Assembly (NCBI RefSeq): GCF_000971235.1
Contig: NZ_BBMB01000015.1
Location: 1 to 64,000 of the forward strand
Direction of reading: 5' to 3'
Length of the DNA stretch: 64,000 bases
Source: Demequina subtropica
GTDB lineage: Bacteria; Actinomycetota; Actinomycetes; Actinomycetales; Demequinaceae
How positions within the stretch are numbered: the first letter of the stretch is position 1; each line of letters starts with the position of its first letter. The notes beneath the pieces were generated by a model. The model saw nothing but the letters and a program-made list of their open reading frames with translations, was not told where the DNA came from and searched no databases. This document shows, in pieces, positions 9,645 to 16,434 of this stretch. The translations under genes were made by a program, and so were the position numbers.

Positions 9645-11177
9645 CTAGACCCGCGCGGGTCGGCGCGCGCGGCGAGGGCTCGGGCCCGCCGACGCGTCGA
9701 CGCGGCCGTCGGTCACCGCGGTCCACAGGTGCATCGCGGCGTAGGCGCGCCACGGCCGCCAGGCCTCCGAGGCGGACGCGAGGGCCGCCGCGTCGAGCCC
9801 GGCCGCACGCTGCAGCACCAGGTCTCGCGCGGGGAAGGCGTCGGGGTCGCCCAGCGCGCGCAGGGCCACGTACTCCGCGGTCCACGGCCCGATCCCGGGG
9901 ATGGCGAGCAGCGCGCGCCGCGCCTCGGCGCGATCCGCGCCGGGTCCCAGGTCGAGCGTGCCGTCGAGCATCGCGCGCGCCGCCGCGGAGATCGCGCGCC
10001 ATCGCGCCTGCGGGACCAGCCCGCTCGCGGGGTCGACGTCGGCGAGCGCCTCAGGCCCGGGAAACACCCTCCCCAGGCCGGTCGGGACGGTCACCATACG
10101 TGGATCCGCCTCATGGTCGCCTCGCGGGACGCTCAGCTCCGGAGCCCAGCGCTCGACCAGCGTGCCGAGCGTCCGCCGCGCGCCCACCACGCTCACCTGC
10201 TGGCCCACGATTGCCCGGACCACCATCTCGAAAGGCTCGACGGCCCCGGGCACGCGCAGCCCGGGCACAGCCTCCACGTGCGCGGCAAGCAGCGGCGCGG
10301 CGCCCAGCGCGGCGTCGACGGCCGCGGGGTCCGCGTCGAGGTCGAGCAGGCGCCGGCAGCGGGCGACCGCGGCGCCGAGGTCCCGCACATCCGTGAGCGA
10401 CAGGCTCGTGCTCACGTAGCCGTCGGCGGGAGCGAGCGCGACCCGCCCCGGACCGTGCGGCAGCGCGAGCGTGCGGGAGTAGATGCCGCCGTCCCACGAC
10501 TCGACGCCGTCGACCGCTCGCGCACCGAGGAACGCGAGCGTGCGTGCCGTCGCGGCCGGAGAACGATGCCGCAGGCGCAGCTCGAGCCGCGCCTCGCCGG
10601 CCGGGGTCGCCTCGCGTGACGCGTGGCGGCCGCGCACCTGCGACGGGGTGAGGTCCCAGGCCGCGCGGGCGGCGTCGTTGAACTGCCGCACCGAGCCGAA
10701 CCCCGCCGCGAAGGCGACGTCGGACACCGGCATCGGCGTGCCCTCGAGCAGCGCTCGCGCATGGTGGAGACGATGCGCGATGGCCAGGGCCTGCGGGCTC
10801 GCGCCGAGCTCCTCGACCAGCACGCGCGACACGTGCCGCTCGGTGTACCCGAGGCGGCGCGCCAGTCCCGCGACGCCCTCACGCTCGACCAGGCCGTCGT
10901 CGATCATCCGCATCGCGCGGCTCGCGATGTCCTCGCCCACCCTCCAGCGGGGCGAGCCGGGCGCATCGTCCGGGAAGCACCGGCGGCATGCGCGGAACCC
11001 CGCCCGTTGGGCGGCGGCTGCGCTCGGGTAGAAGGTGACGTTGGCGCGCGCGGGGGTGCGTGCCGGGCACGACGGGCGGCAGTAGATGCCCGTGGTGCGC
11101 ACCGCCGTGAAGAACTGCCCGTCGTAGCGGGCGTCCTTGCCGTGGATCACCGCGTACCGCGTGTCGTCGTTCCACAT
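9645..11177 (-). CDS. Ada-type methyl-sensing regulator fused to AlkA-type DNA-3-methyladenine glycosylase
   Basis: A 510-residue DNA alkylation repair protein with three parts. An N-terminal Ada zinc domain carries the four cysteines in YCRPSCPAR and CRRCFPD. An AraC-type helix-turn-helix (LARRLGYTERHVSRVL and VAFAAGFGSVRQFND) follows. The C-terminal AlkA glycosylase has the helix-hairpin-helix IPGIGPWTAEYVALR and the catalytic Asp in FPARDLVLQ. The Ada C-terminal O6-methylguanine transferase domain is absent. I chose the ATG at 11177 because family members begin shortly before the D-x-R-Y-D-G-x-F motif; the frame extends to 11228 without a better ribosome site. It probably both senses and repairs alkylation damage. 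Confidence 0.92.
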   Translation of the reverse strand: MWNDDTRYAVIHGKDARYDGQFFTAVRTTGIYCRPSCPARTPARANVTFYPSAAAAQRAGFRACRRCFPDDAPGSPRWRVGEDIASRAMRMIDDGLVEREGVAGLARRLGYTERHVSRVLVEELGASPQALAIAHRLHHARALLEGTPMPVSDVAFAAGFGSVRQFNDAARAAWDLTPSQVRGRHASREATPAGEARLELRLRHRSPAATARTLAFLGARAVDGVESWDGGIYSRTLALPHGPGRVALAPADGYVSTSLSLTDVRDLGAAVARCRRLLDLDADPAAVDAALGAAPLLAAHVEAVPGLRVPGAVEPFEMVVRAIVGQQVSVVGARRTLGTLVERWAPELSVPRGDHEADPRMVTVPTGLGRVFPGPEALADVDPASGLVPQARWRAISAAARAMLDGTLDLGPGADRAEARRALLAIPGIGPWTAEYVALRALGDPDAFPARDLVLQRAAGLDAAALASASEAWRPWRAYAAMHLWTAVTDGRVDASAGPSPRRARRPARV

Positions 11178-11285
11178 GCCACGAGTGTGACCCAAGGCCG
11201 GGCGGTCGCGCTCGCGGTGATCGGACATGGCCTGAGGGGCCCGGCGTGCGCGGAGCGCCCCTCGGCGGTGCTCCGCGCGGCGCGG

Positions 11286-11609
11286 TCAGGCGGTCAGTCC
11301 TCCGCTCGCGATCGCGTGGGCCGCGAACACGAAGTACGCGATCTGCACGGCGGTCGCCACGCCGTATCCGAGCGCGAGCCCCGCCCTGGCTCGGCGGGTG
11401 GCCGCGGACTCGCCCCGGCGGATCGCGCGCATGCTGGCGTGCCCGAACGCGATCGCGGCGGGGAACAGCAGCAGCGATCCGGCGGCGACGGCCGCGGTCG
11501 CAAGCCAGTCCTTGCGCCGGTCCGGTCGCCGGCGCAGGTACGGGTAGTAGCCGTGGGGCAGCTCGGGGTGGCCCACGTAGCCCAGGTACTCACGTGCTGG
11601 GGTCTCCAT
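11286..11609 (-). CDS. Small two-helix membrane protein (DUF4190-like)
   Basis: A 107-residue protein with a Tyr/Pro-rich cytoplasmic N-terminus (LPHGYYPYLRRR) and two hydrophobic helices joined by a basic, Ala-rich loop (RAIRRGESAATRRARAGL). This layout resembles DUF4190 membrane proteins of actinobacteria, of unknown function. The ATG at 11609 is chosen because GGAAGGAG lies seven bases upstream; an in-frame ATG at 11660 has no such site. It is a single gene between the Ada-AlkA gene and the photolyase. Confidence 0.7.
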   Translation of the reverse strand: METPAREYLGYVGHPELPHGYYPYLRRRPDRRKDWLATAAVAAGSLLLFPAAIAFGHASMRAIRRGESAATRRARAGLALGYGVATAVQIAYFVFAAHAIASGGLTA

Positions 11610-11751
11610 GACCGCTCCTTCCCGTCGAGGGAGGGCGTCGCACCGCGGGGGCGTCGGCATCGGCCGTGCGCCTGGGTGGGGCGCCCTCGCTGGCGGGACT
11701 CACGCTACGGCGCGCGTGTGTCGTCGCGGTGTCGGTCGGGAAATAACCTTG

Positions 11752-13065
11752 TTACGCCCGTGCGTGCCGCAGCGCGGCGAGCGCGACCTCGCGCTCCGCG
11801 GCGTGGTCGACCATCGGCGCGGGGTACGCGGGGGTGTCGAGCTCGGGGACCCAGCGCTCGACGTAACGTCGCTCCGGGTCGTACCGCGCCGCCTGGGTGG
11901 ACGGGTTGAAGACGCGGAAGAACGGTGCGGCGTCCCGACCGGTGCCCGCGACCCACTGCCAGTTGAGCTGGTTCTGCGCGTGGTCGTAGTCGAGCAGGGC
12001 GCGGCGGAAGTGATCGGCGCCGCGCTGCCACGGCAGATGCAGGTCCTTCACCAGGAAGCTCGCGACCACCATGCGGACCCTGTTGTGCATCGTGCCCGTC
12101 GCGGCGAGCTCGCGCATGCCCGCGTCGACCAGTGGGAAGCCGGTCCGGCCGTCGCGCCACGCCATGAACGCCTCGTCGGCCTCCCTGCCGGTGGTCCAGT
12201 GCGAATCCGGCATCACGGGGGTGAGCGACTCGCGCTGCGCCCTCGGGTGGTGGAAGAGGACGTCCGCATGGAAGTCGCGCCACGCGATCTCCGATTCGAG
12301 CTTGCGCGCCGCCTCGCCGGGGACGGCGCCGGTGGCGGCAAGCAGCGTGCGCGGGTGGAGCTGGCCGAGCGCCAACGGCACCGAGACGTGGGAGGTCGAG
12401 TCGAGGTCGGGCCGGTCGCGCTCGGCGGCATAGCGCGCGAGGTCGCCGTCGACGTAGTCCTCCCAGGCCTGGACGATGCGCTCCTCGCGGAACTCGTGAC
12501 GGACCGCGAGGGGGTCGTCGGCGTCGCCGTGGGCGGCCCGCTGGTCGAGGTCGACGTCCGATGCGACGCGCGCGAACGCGCCCGGGTCCGCGCGCGGCGC
12601 CGGCGCCGGCCAGCCGTGCTCCCGCCACGCGCGCGAGAACGGGGTGAAGACCTTGTACTCGGTCCCGTCCCCCTTGACGATGCGCCCCGGCGCCACGGCG
12701 TAGGGCGTGCCGACCAGGCGCAGCTCACGGCCGTCCGCCTCGAGCGCCGCGCGCACCGCGTCCTGCGCGGCGATGCCCGCGGGGGAGGCCTCGCGCGACG
12801 CCACGACCGTCTGCGCATCGTGCTCGCGTGCGACCGCGAGCACCGCATCGGCCGCCTCGTCGCTGCGGACCCCGAGCGCCCCGCCCGTGTCCTCCCGTAG
12901 GCTCCACAGCGCCCGCGCGAGGTGGGCGCGGCGACGACCGGACCACAGGTGGACGCCGCGGTTCCATGCGAAGACCGCCGCGGCCGGGCCGTCCTCCTGG
13001 GCGACGAGCAGGGCCGGGTTGTCCGCGAGCCGTGCGTCTCTGCGCACCCACCACACCGACGTCAT
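11752..13065 (-). CDS. Deoxyribodipyrimidine photolyase (cryptochrome/photolyase family)
   Basis: Repairs UV-induced cyclobutane pyrimidine dimers using light and FADH. The 437-residue protein has the N-terminal antenna Rossmann domain (VWWVRRDARLADNPAL) and the FAD domain with WRDFHADVLFHHPRA, the TMHNRVRMVVASFLVKDLHLPW helix, and DYDHAQNQLNWQW followed by FRVFNPSTQ. All are class I CPD photolyase features. No strong ribosome site is seen before the ATG. It lies next to another DNA repair gene, but the two are separated by the small membrane protein and are not clearly one operon. Confidence 0.93.
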   Translation of the reverse strand: MTSVWWVRRDARLADNPALLVAQEDGPAAAVFAWNRGVHLWSGRRRAHLARALWSLREDTGGALGVRSDEAADAVLAVAREHDAQTVVASREASPAGIAAQDAVRAALEADGRELRLVGTPYAVAPGRIVKGDGTEYKVFTPFSRAWREHGWPAPAPRADPGAFARVASDVDLDQRAAHGDADDPLAVRHEFREERIVQAWEDYVDGDLARYAAERDRPDLDSTSHVSVPLALGQLHPRTLLAATGAVPGEAARKLESEIAWRDFHADVLFHHPRAQRESLTPVMPDSHWTTGREADEAFMAWRDGRTGFPLVDAGMRELAATGTMHNRVRMVVASFLVKDLHLPWQRGADHFRRALLDYDHAQNQLNWQWVAGTGRDAAPFFRVFNPSTQAARYDPERRYVERWVPELDTPAYPAPMVDHAAEREVALAALRHARA

Positions 13066-13107
13066 GGTGTGGCCAACGCCTGGGCGGCCCGGCGTGATTC
13101 CACACCC

Positions 13108-13147
13108 TTGACGGCATATCGATCATCGTTATTATCGACTTTCGATA
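13108..13147 (+). promoter_or_regulatory. Promoter and TATCGA operator of the DUF2975/XRE operon
   Basis: TTGACG (13108-13113) and TATTAT (13130-13135) are spaced by 16 bp. The perfect dyad TATCGA-CTT-TCGATA (13133-13147) overlaps the -10 and start site, and another TATCGA copy sits in the spacer (13117-13122). This is a good candidate site for autoregulation by the downstream XRE protein. Confidence 0.65.
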
Positions 13148-13158
13148 GGGGGTGGGCG

Positions 13159-13851
13159 ATGAAGGTCATGGTGAGGCGCTCCGCGATCGGGGTGGTCCAG
13201 TGGTGCGCGCTGGCCCTCGCGGTCGTGTCGGCGGTCTGGGCGCTGGCGTGGGCGCTCGGTCCGAACGGGCTCGACGCGGTCGAGTTGTGGCGTCTCGGCG
13301 ACGTGCTCATGTGGTCGGACGCGAACACCATCGGCCCGAACGAGGCCGTCACGATCGACGGGGAGGCCGGTGTGCAGTCCGCGATCGCGGCGCAGGAGCT
13401 CGCGGGAGGGATGCGAGACACGGCGAACGGCACCGTGGGCGTCGAGTTCTACGGAAACGAGTCGCATCTCACCATCTATGGGGCATCGCGCGTCGAGCAG
13501 CTCGCGTGGATGGCGGTCCGCGCGCTCCCGCTCGCCGGGGTCGCCGTGATCTGGTGGCTCGTGTTCCGCATCCTCGGCGATATCCGTCGGGCGGCGGGGT
13601 TCGTGCCGACCGTGGCCCGCCGCATCATCGCGATCGGGGCGCTCGTCGCCGTCGGCTCGCCACTTGCGGAGTGGGCGCAGTGGGCGGTCGCCGACTGGAT
13701 CGTCGAGGACTCGGCTGCGGGAGCCGTGGCGACGGCGGCGCCGCTCGCCGTCAACCTGTCGGTCGTGGTGATGGGTCTCGTCATCGTGGCCCTGGGCGTG
13801 GCATGGCGCGAGGCCGCGGCGATGCGGAGGGACCTGGAGGGTCTGGTGTGA
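13159..13851 (+). CDS. DUF2975-like multi-spanning membrane protein
   Basis: A 230-residue membrane protein with an N-terminal helix (residues about 8-30), an exposed region of about 90 residues, and three further helices. The helix layout and the coupling to a small XRE regulator match DUF2975 family loci, whose function is not known. The ATG at 13159 follows AGGGGGTGGG. Its last four bases (GTGA) overlap the start of the XRE gene, so the two are translationally coupled. A membrane sensor controlling a cytoplasmic DNA-binding partner is a reasonable inference. Confidence 0.7.
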   Translation: MKVMVRRSAIGVVQWCALALAVVSAVWALAWALGPNGLDAVELWRLGDVLMWSDANTIGPNEAVTIDGEAGVQSAIAAQELAGGMRDTANGTVGVEFYGNESHLTIYGASRVEQLAWMAVRALPLAGVAVIWWLVFRILGDIRRAAGFVPTVARRIIAIGALVAVGSPLAEWAQWAVADWIVEDSAAGAVATAAPLAVNLSVVVMGLVIVALGVAWREAAAMRRDLEGLV

Positions 13852-14075
13852 GCCCCGCCGAAGTCGACGACCACCGCATCGTCTGCACGCTCGACGCGAT
13901 GCTCGAGGCGCGCGGCATGACCCTCACCGAGCTCGCTGAGCGCGCGGGCGTCACCGTCGTGAACCTCTCGGTGCTCAAGAACAACCGTGCGCGCGCCGTG
14001 CGCTTCTCCACGCTCACCGCGATCTGCCAGGTGCTGGACTGCGACGTCTCGGACCTCCTTCGCGTCGGCGCCTGA
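13848..14075 (+). CDS. Small XRE family transcriptional regulator (YozG-like)
   Basis: A 75-residue Cro/CI-type helix-turn-helix protein: MTLTELAERAGVTVVNLSVLKNNRA contains the recognition region, followed by FSTLTAICQVLDCDVSDLL, typical of YozG-like partners of DUF2975 proteins. It starts with GTG inside the end of the membrane protein gene. It is the likely DNA-binding component that recognises the TATCGA dyad in the operon promoter. Confidence 0.85.
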   Translation: MSPAEVDDHRIVCTLDAMLEARGMTLTELAERAGVTVVNLSVLKNNRARAVRFSTLTAICQVLDCDVSDLLRVGA

Positions 14076-14128
14076 CTCGCCGGAGATGCGAGCGCTCGCG
14101 CTCGCGCGGTGAGGCCGCGCATGGCGAA

Positions 14129-14158
14129 GGCCCCGCCCGGCATGCGCCGGACGGGGCC
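14129..14158. terminator. Bidirectional terminator hairpin
   Basis: GGCCCCGCCCGGC-ATGC-GCCGGACGGGGCC forms a 13-bp stem with one wobble and a 4-nt loop. It lies between the convergent XRE and FMN reductase genes and can end both. Confidence 0.7.
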
Positions 14159-14176
14159 CTCGACCGAGCTCAGGTG

Positions 14177-14740
14177 TTACGCGACGGCGACCGGCGCGTG
14201 CTTCTCGACGTGCGCGATCGCGGCGTTGACGAACCCGCCGAGCACGGCGGCCGAGGCCTCGTCCTGAAGCGAGCCGTCGGCGCCGAACGCGTCGGCGCGG
14301 TAGTGGAAGAAGGTCTCGGGCTGGCCCATGGTCGGGGCGTCGTAGTGGCCCAGGATCGCGCGCAGGTGCTGCTGCGCCGCGGCCGTGCCGGCGGCGCCGA
14401 TCGAGGCGCCCATGATCGCGACGGGCTTGCCCGCGAACGAGCCCTGGCCCCACGGGCGGGCCGACCAGTCGAGGGCGTTCTTGAGCACGCCGGGGATCGA
14501 GCGCGAGTACTCCGGGGTCACGATGATGACGCCGTCGACGTCCGCGATCGCCTGCTTCCAGTCGCGCGCCACCTGCGGGTAGTCCGCGTCGTGGGCGTAG
14601 TCGTAGAAGGGCAGGTCCTTGTACTCGAGGAAGACGAACTCGACGTCGTCGCTCGCGGCGAGGCCGGGCAGCGCGTTCGCGACCTGGCGGTTGATGGAGG
14701 CGTCGGCGATGGAGCCGACGATGATGCCGATGCGGGTCAT
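14177..14740 (-). CDS. NADPH-dependent FMN reductase (flavodoxin-like)
   Basis: A 187-residue flavodoxin-fold oxidoreductase. The N-terminal FMN phosphate loop (GIIVGSIADASINRQVANAL) and the VTPEYSRSIPGVLKNALDW segment are diagnostic of the NADPH:FMN/azo-/chromate-reductase family. The ATG at 14740 is chosen for the CAGGAG site and because the flavin loop follows directly; the frame extends 57 nt upstream. Two near-identical boxes (GTTGACRCGTCAYC) lie upstream, suggesting stress-responsive control. The physiological substrate is open: quinone, chromate or free FMN. Confidence 0.9.
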   Translation of the reverse strand: MTRIGIIVGSIADASINRQVANALPGLAASDDVEFVFLEYKDLPFYDYAHDADYPQVARDWKQAIADVDGVIIVTPEYSRSIPGVLKNALDWSARPWGQGSFAGKPVAIMGASIGAAGTAAAQQHLRAILGHYDAPTMGQPETFFHYRADAFGADGSLQDEASAAVLGGFVNAAIAHVEKHAPVAVA

Positions 14741-14806
14741 GGGAGTCTCCTGTTCAGGGTGAGGGTGGAGGCGCCGACTCCGTCGTCGGTCGATCACCCG
14801 AACAAG

Positions 14807-14844
14807 GGTGACGTGTCAACTATTCCAGAAGATGACGCGTCAAC
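14807..14844 (-). promoter_or_regulatory. Tandem GTTGACRCGTCAYC boxes upstream of the FMN reductase
   Basis: Minus strand copies GTTGACGCGTCATC (14831-14844) and GTTGACACGTCACC (14807-14820) are spaced by 24 bp. Each contains a TTGAC-N2-GTCA dyad. They include the stop codon of the preceding paralogue. They are likely binding sites of an unidentified regulator, possibly overlapping the -35 region. Confidence 0.5.
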
Positions 14845-15514
14845 CAAGCGGAGCGGGGTCGGCCACCGCCGCCATCGCCTGCGTCGCCAGCGGCACGCCG
14901 ACCTCCGGGCTCCGGGGCGCCGGGCCCGCGGCGTCGATGGCCGGCACGGGCGTGGACGGGACCGCGGCACGCGCGCGCCGCACGTGGACGGTGAACCCTG
15001 CCGCATCCGCGACCAGCTCCGCGGCCTGCTGCCACAGCGCGGCGTCGGAGCACTCGCCGGCCTCGCCGAACGCGGCCGGATCCATCGCGAGCGAGCGCTC
15101 GGGCTGGCCCGCGACCTCCGCGCCGGCATCCATGAGGACCGTGCGGAGGTGTGTGACGGGCGAGAAGAGCCCCTCGCCCGGGCGGGCGACGCCCGCGATC
15201 ATCACGGGCATGCCCGCGAGGGGGCTGGGCGACGATGCCGCCCAGTCGAGCGCGTGCTTGAGGGTGCCGGGGATCGAGCGCTCGTGGCTCGGCGTCACCA
15301 CGATGAGCCCGTCGACACCCGCGAGCGCGCACTTCCAGGCCGCTCCGGAGGAGGGCATGGGCGCATCGGTGTACGGCGGGTGCATCGGCAGCGCCTGGGG
15401 CGTCAGCTCCACCAGCGTGGTGCCGCGCGGTGCGGCGCGGTGAAGCAGCGAGGAGAGCAGTCGCGTCGATCGCGCCTGCGGGAGCTGGCCTAGCAGCAGA
15501 CCGATCGTCGGCAT
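14840..15514 (-). CDS. NADPH-dependent FMN reductase paralogue with divergent flavin site
   Basis: A 224-residue paralogue of the downstream reductase. The fold is recognisable (GLLLGQLPQARSTRLLSSLL and VTPSHERSIPGTLKHALDW), but the usual P-E-Y segment near the flavin reads P-S-H-E, and the C-terminus is longer and rich in Ala and Pro. The ATG at 15514 has AAGGGGGAACG upstream. It may be a flavoprotein with altered cofactor or substrate use. It lies about 100 nt upstream of the canonical copy on the same strand, so the pair likely arose by tandem duplication. Confidence 0.75.
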   Translation of the reverse strand: MPTIGLLLGQLPQARSTRLLSSLLHRAAPRGTTLVELTPQALPMHPPYTDAPMPSSGAAWKCALAGVDGLIVVTPSHERSIPGTLKHALDWAASSPSPLAGMPVMIAGVARPGEGLFSPVTHLRTVLMDAGAEVAGQPERSLAMDPAAFGEAGECSDAALWQQAAELVADAAGFTVHVRRARAAVPSTPVPAIDAAGPAPRSPEVGVPLATQAMAAVADPAPLG

Positions 15515-15588
15515 CGTTCCCCCTTGGGTCGCCCGGGTCAACGGCGCGGCGCCCCGCGCGATTCCCGACGGGTGGCAGAAACCCCTGG

Positions 15589-16338
15589 TCAGTCCTCCAA
15601 GGTCTGCGCGTAGACGGCGATCGCGTCCCTCAGCAGCTCCGCCGCGCCGTCGCCGTGCTTGTCGTAGGTCGCGCGGAAGCGGGGGTCATCGACGTACATC
15701 GCGCCGAGCCCGGCGTACGCGTCCCGCCCGGGCGTCCAGAACAGCGAGACCCAGGCGTGGTGGCGTGCGACCAGCGCCTGCGCCTCGTCGCCCTCGGGGT
15801 CGGCGTCGGCCGCTGCGAGGCGGCCCAGCGCCTCCGCGATCGCCTCGTGCTCCGCGAGGTGGGCGCGCTGCGCATCCTTGTCCAGCGAGCCCCACGCGGC
15901 GTTCGACCGAGCGACCGCATCGTCGCCCCAGCGCTCGCGTGCCTCGGGCTCGTAGCGGCTGTTGTCGAATCCTTCGAACATGTCGTCGGCGGACATGGGA
16001 ATTCCCTTCTCGAGGCGGGTGATGGTGCGCTCGACCGTCTCGGCGAGCGCGGCGAAGCGGTCGCGCTGCGCGAGCAGCGCCACGTGGTGGTCGCGCATGA
16101 GCGCGGCGGTGAGCGCGGCATCGTCCGTGTCGACGATGCGCGCGATGGTGTCGAGCGGGACCTCGAGCTCGCGCAGCACCAGGATGTGCTGGAGGCGGAG
16201 CAGCTCCGTCTCGCCGTAGTGCCGCCGGCCGTCGTGCCCGGTCCAGGCGGGGGAGAGCAGCCCGATCGCGTCGTAGTGACGCAGCGTGCGGCTGGTCACG
16301 CCGGTGATCCGGGCGACGGCGGAGATGTCGAGGTCCAT
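15589..16338 (-). CDS. MerR family regulator with TipAS-like C-terminal domain
   Basis: A 249-residue regulator. An N-terminal MerR winged helix (DISAVARITGVTSRTLRHYDAIGLL) is followed by the dimerising helix and a C-terminal helical domain (RYEPEARERWG, then HAWVSLFWTPGRDAYAGLGAMYVDDPRF) of the TipAS antibiotic-recognition type. TipAL relatives sense thiopeptides or other large ligands and activate their own promoter. The second in-frame ATG (16338) is chosen because the promoter's -10 box is seven bases before it, which implies a leaderless mRNA. The ligand is unknown. Confidence 0.88.
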   Translation of the reverse strand: MDLDISAVARITGVTSRTLRHYDAIGLLSPAWTGHDGRRHYGETELLRLQHILVLRELEVPLDTIARIVDTDDAALTAALMRDHHVALLAQRDRFAALAETVERTITRLEKGIPMSADDMFEGFDNSRYEPEARERWGDDAVARSNAAWGSLDKDAQRAHLAEHEAIAEALGRLAAADADPEGDEAQALVARHHAWVSLFWTPGRDAYAGLGAMYVDDPRFRATYDKHGDGAAELLRDAIAVYAQTLED

Positions 16339-16345
16339 GCCGACC

Positions 16346-16376
16346 ACGGTAGGAGTTGACGTCGCGTCAACGTCAA
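16346..16376 (-). promoter_or_regulatory. MerR-type promoter (19-bp spacer) with dyad operator
   Basis: On the minus strand TTGACG (16371-16376) and TACCGT (16346-16351) are 19 bp apart, the stretched spacing that MerR activators correct. The perfect dyad GTTGACG-TCG-CGTCAAC (plus-strand reading, 16355-16371) fills the spacer. This is strong evidence of autoregulation. Confidence 0.8.
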
Positions 16377-16394
16377 CCGCGGCGTGCAGCGCAA

Positions 16395-16426
16395 GGGCCC
16401 GGGGTGCCGCGCGGCACCCCGGGCCC
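16395..16426 (-). terminator. Terminator of the choice-of-anchor I gene
   Basis: GGGCCCGGGGTGCC-GCGC-GGCACCCCGGGCCC is a perfect 14-bp stem with a 4-nt loop just after the stop codon of the upstream minus-strand gene. It separates that gene from the MerR promoter. Confidence 0.8.
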
Positions 16427-16434
16427 GGGCGGGA

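Noticed and set aside
14840-15514. Second FMN reductase as a pseudogene
   Set aside because: The frame is intact with a good ribosome site and the overall fold motifs; only the flavin-proximal residues differ, so divergence is more likely than decay.
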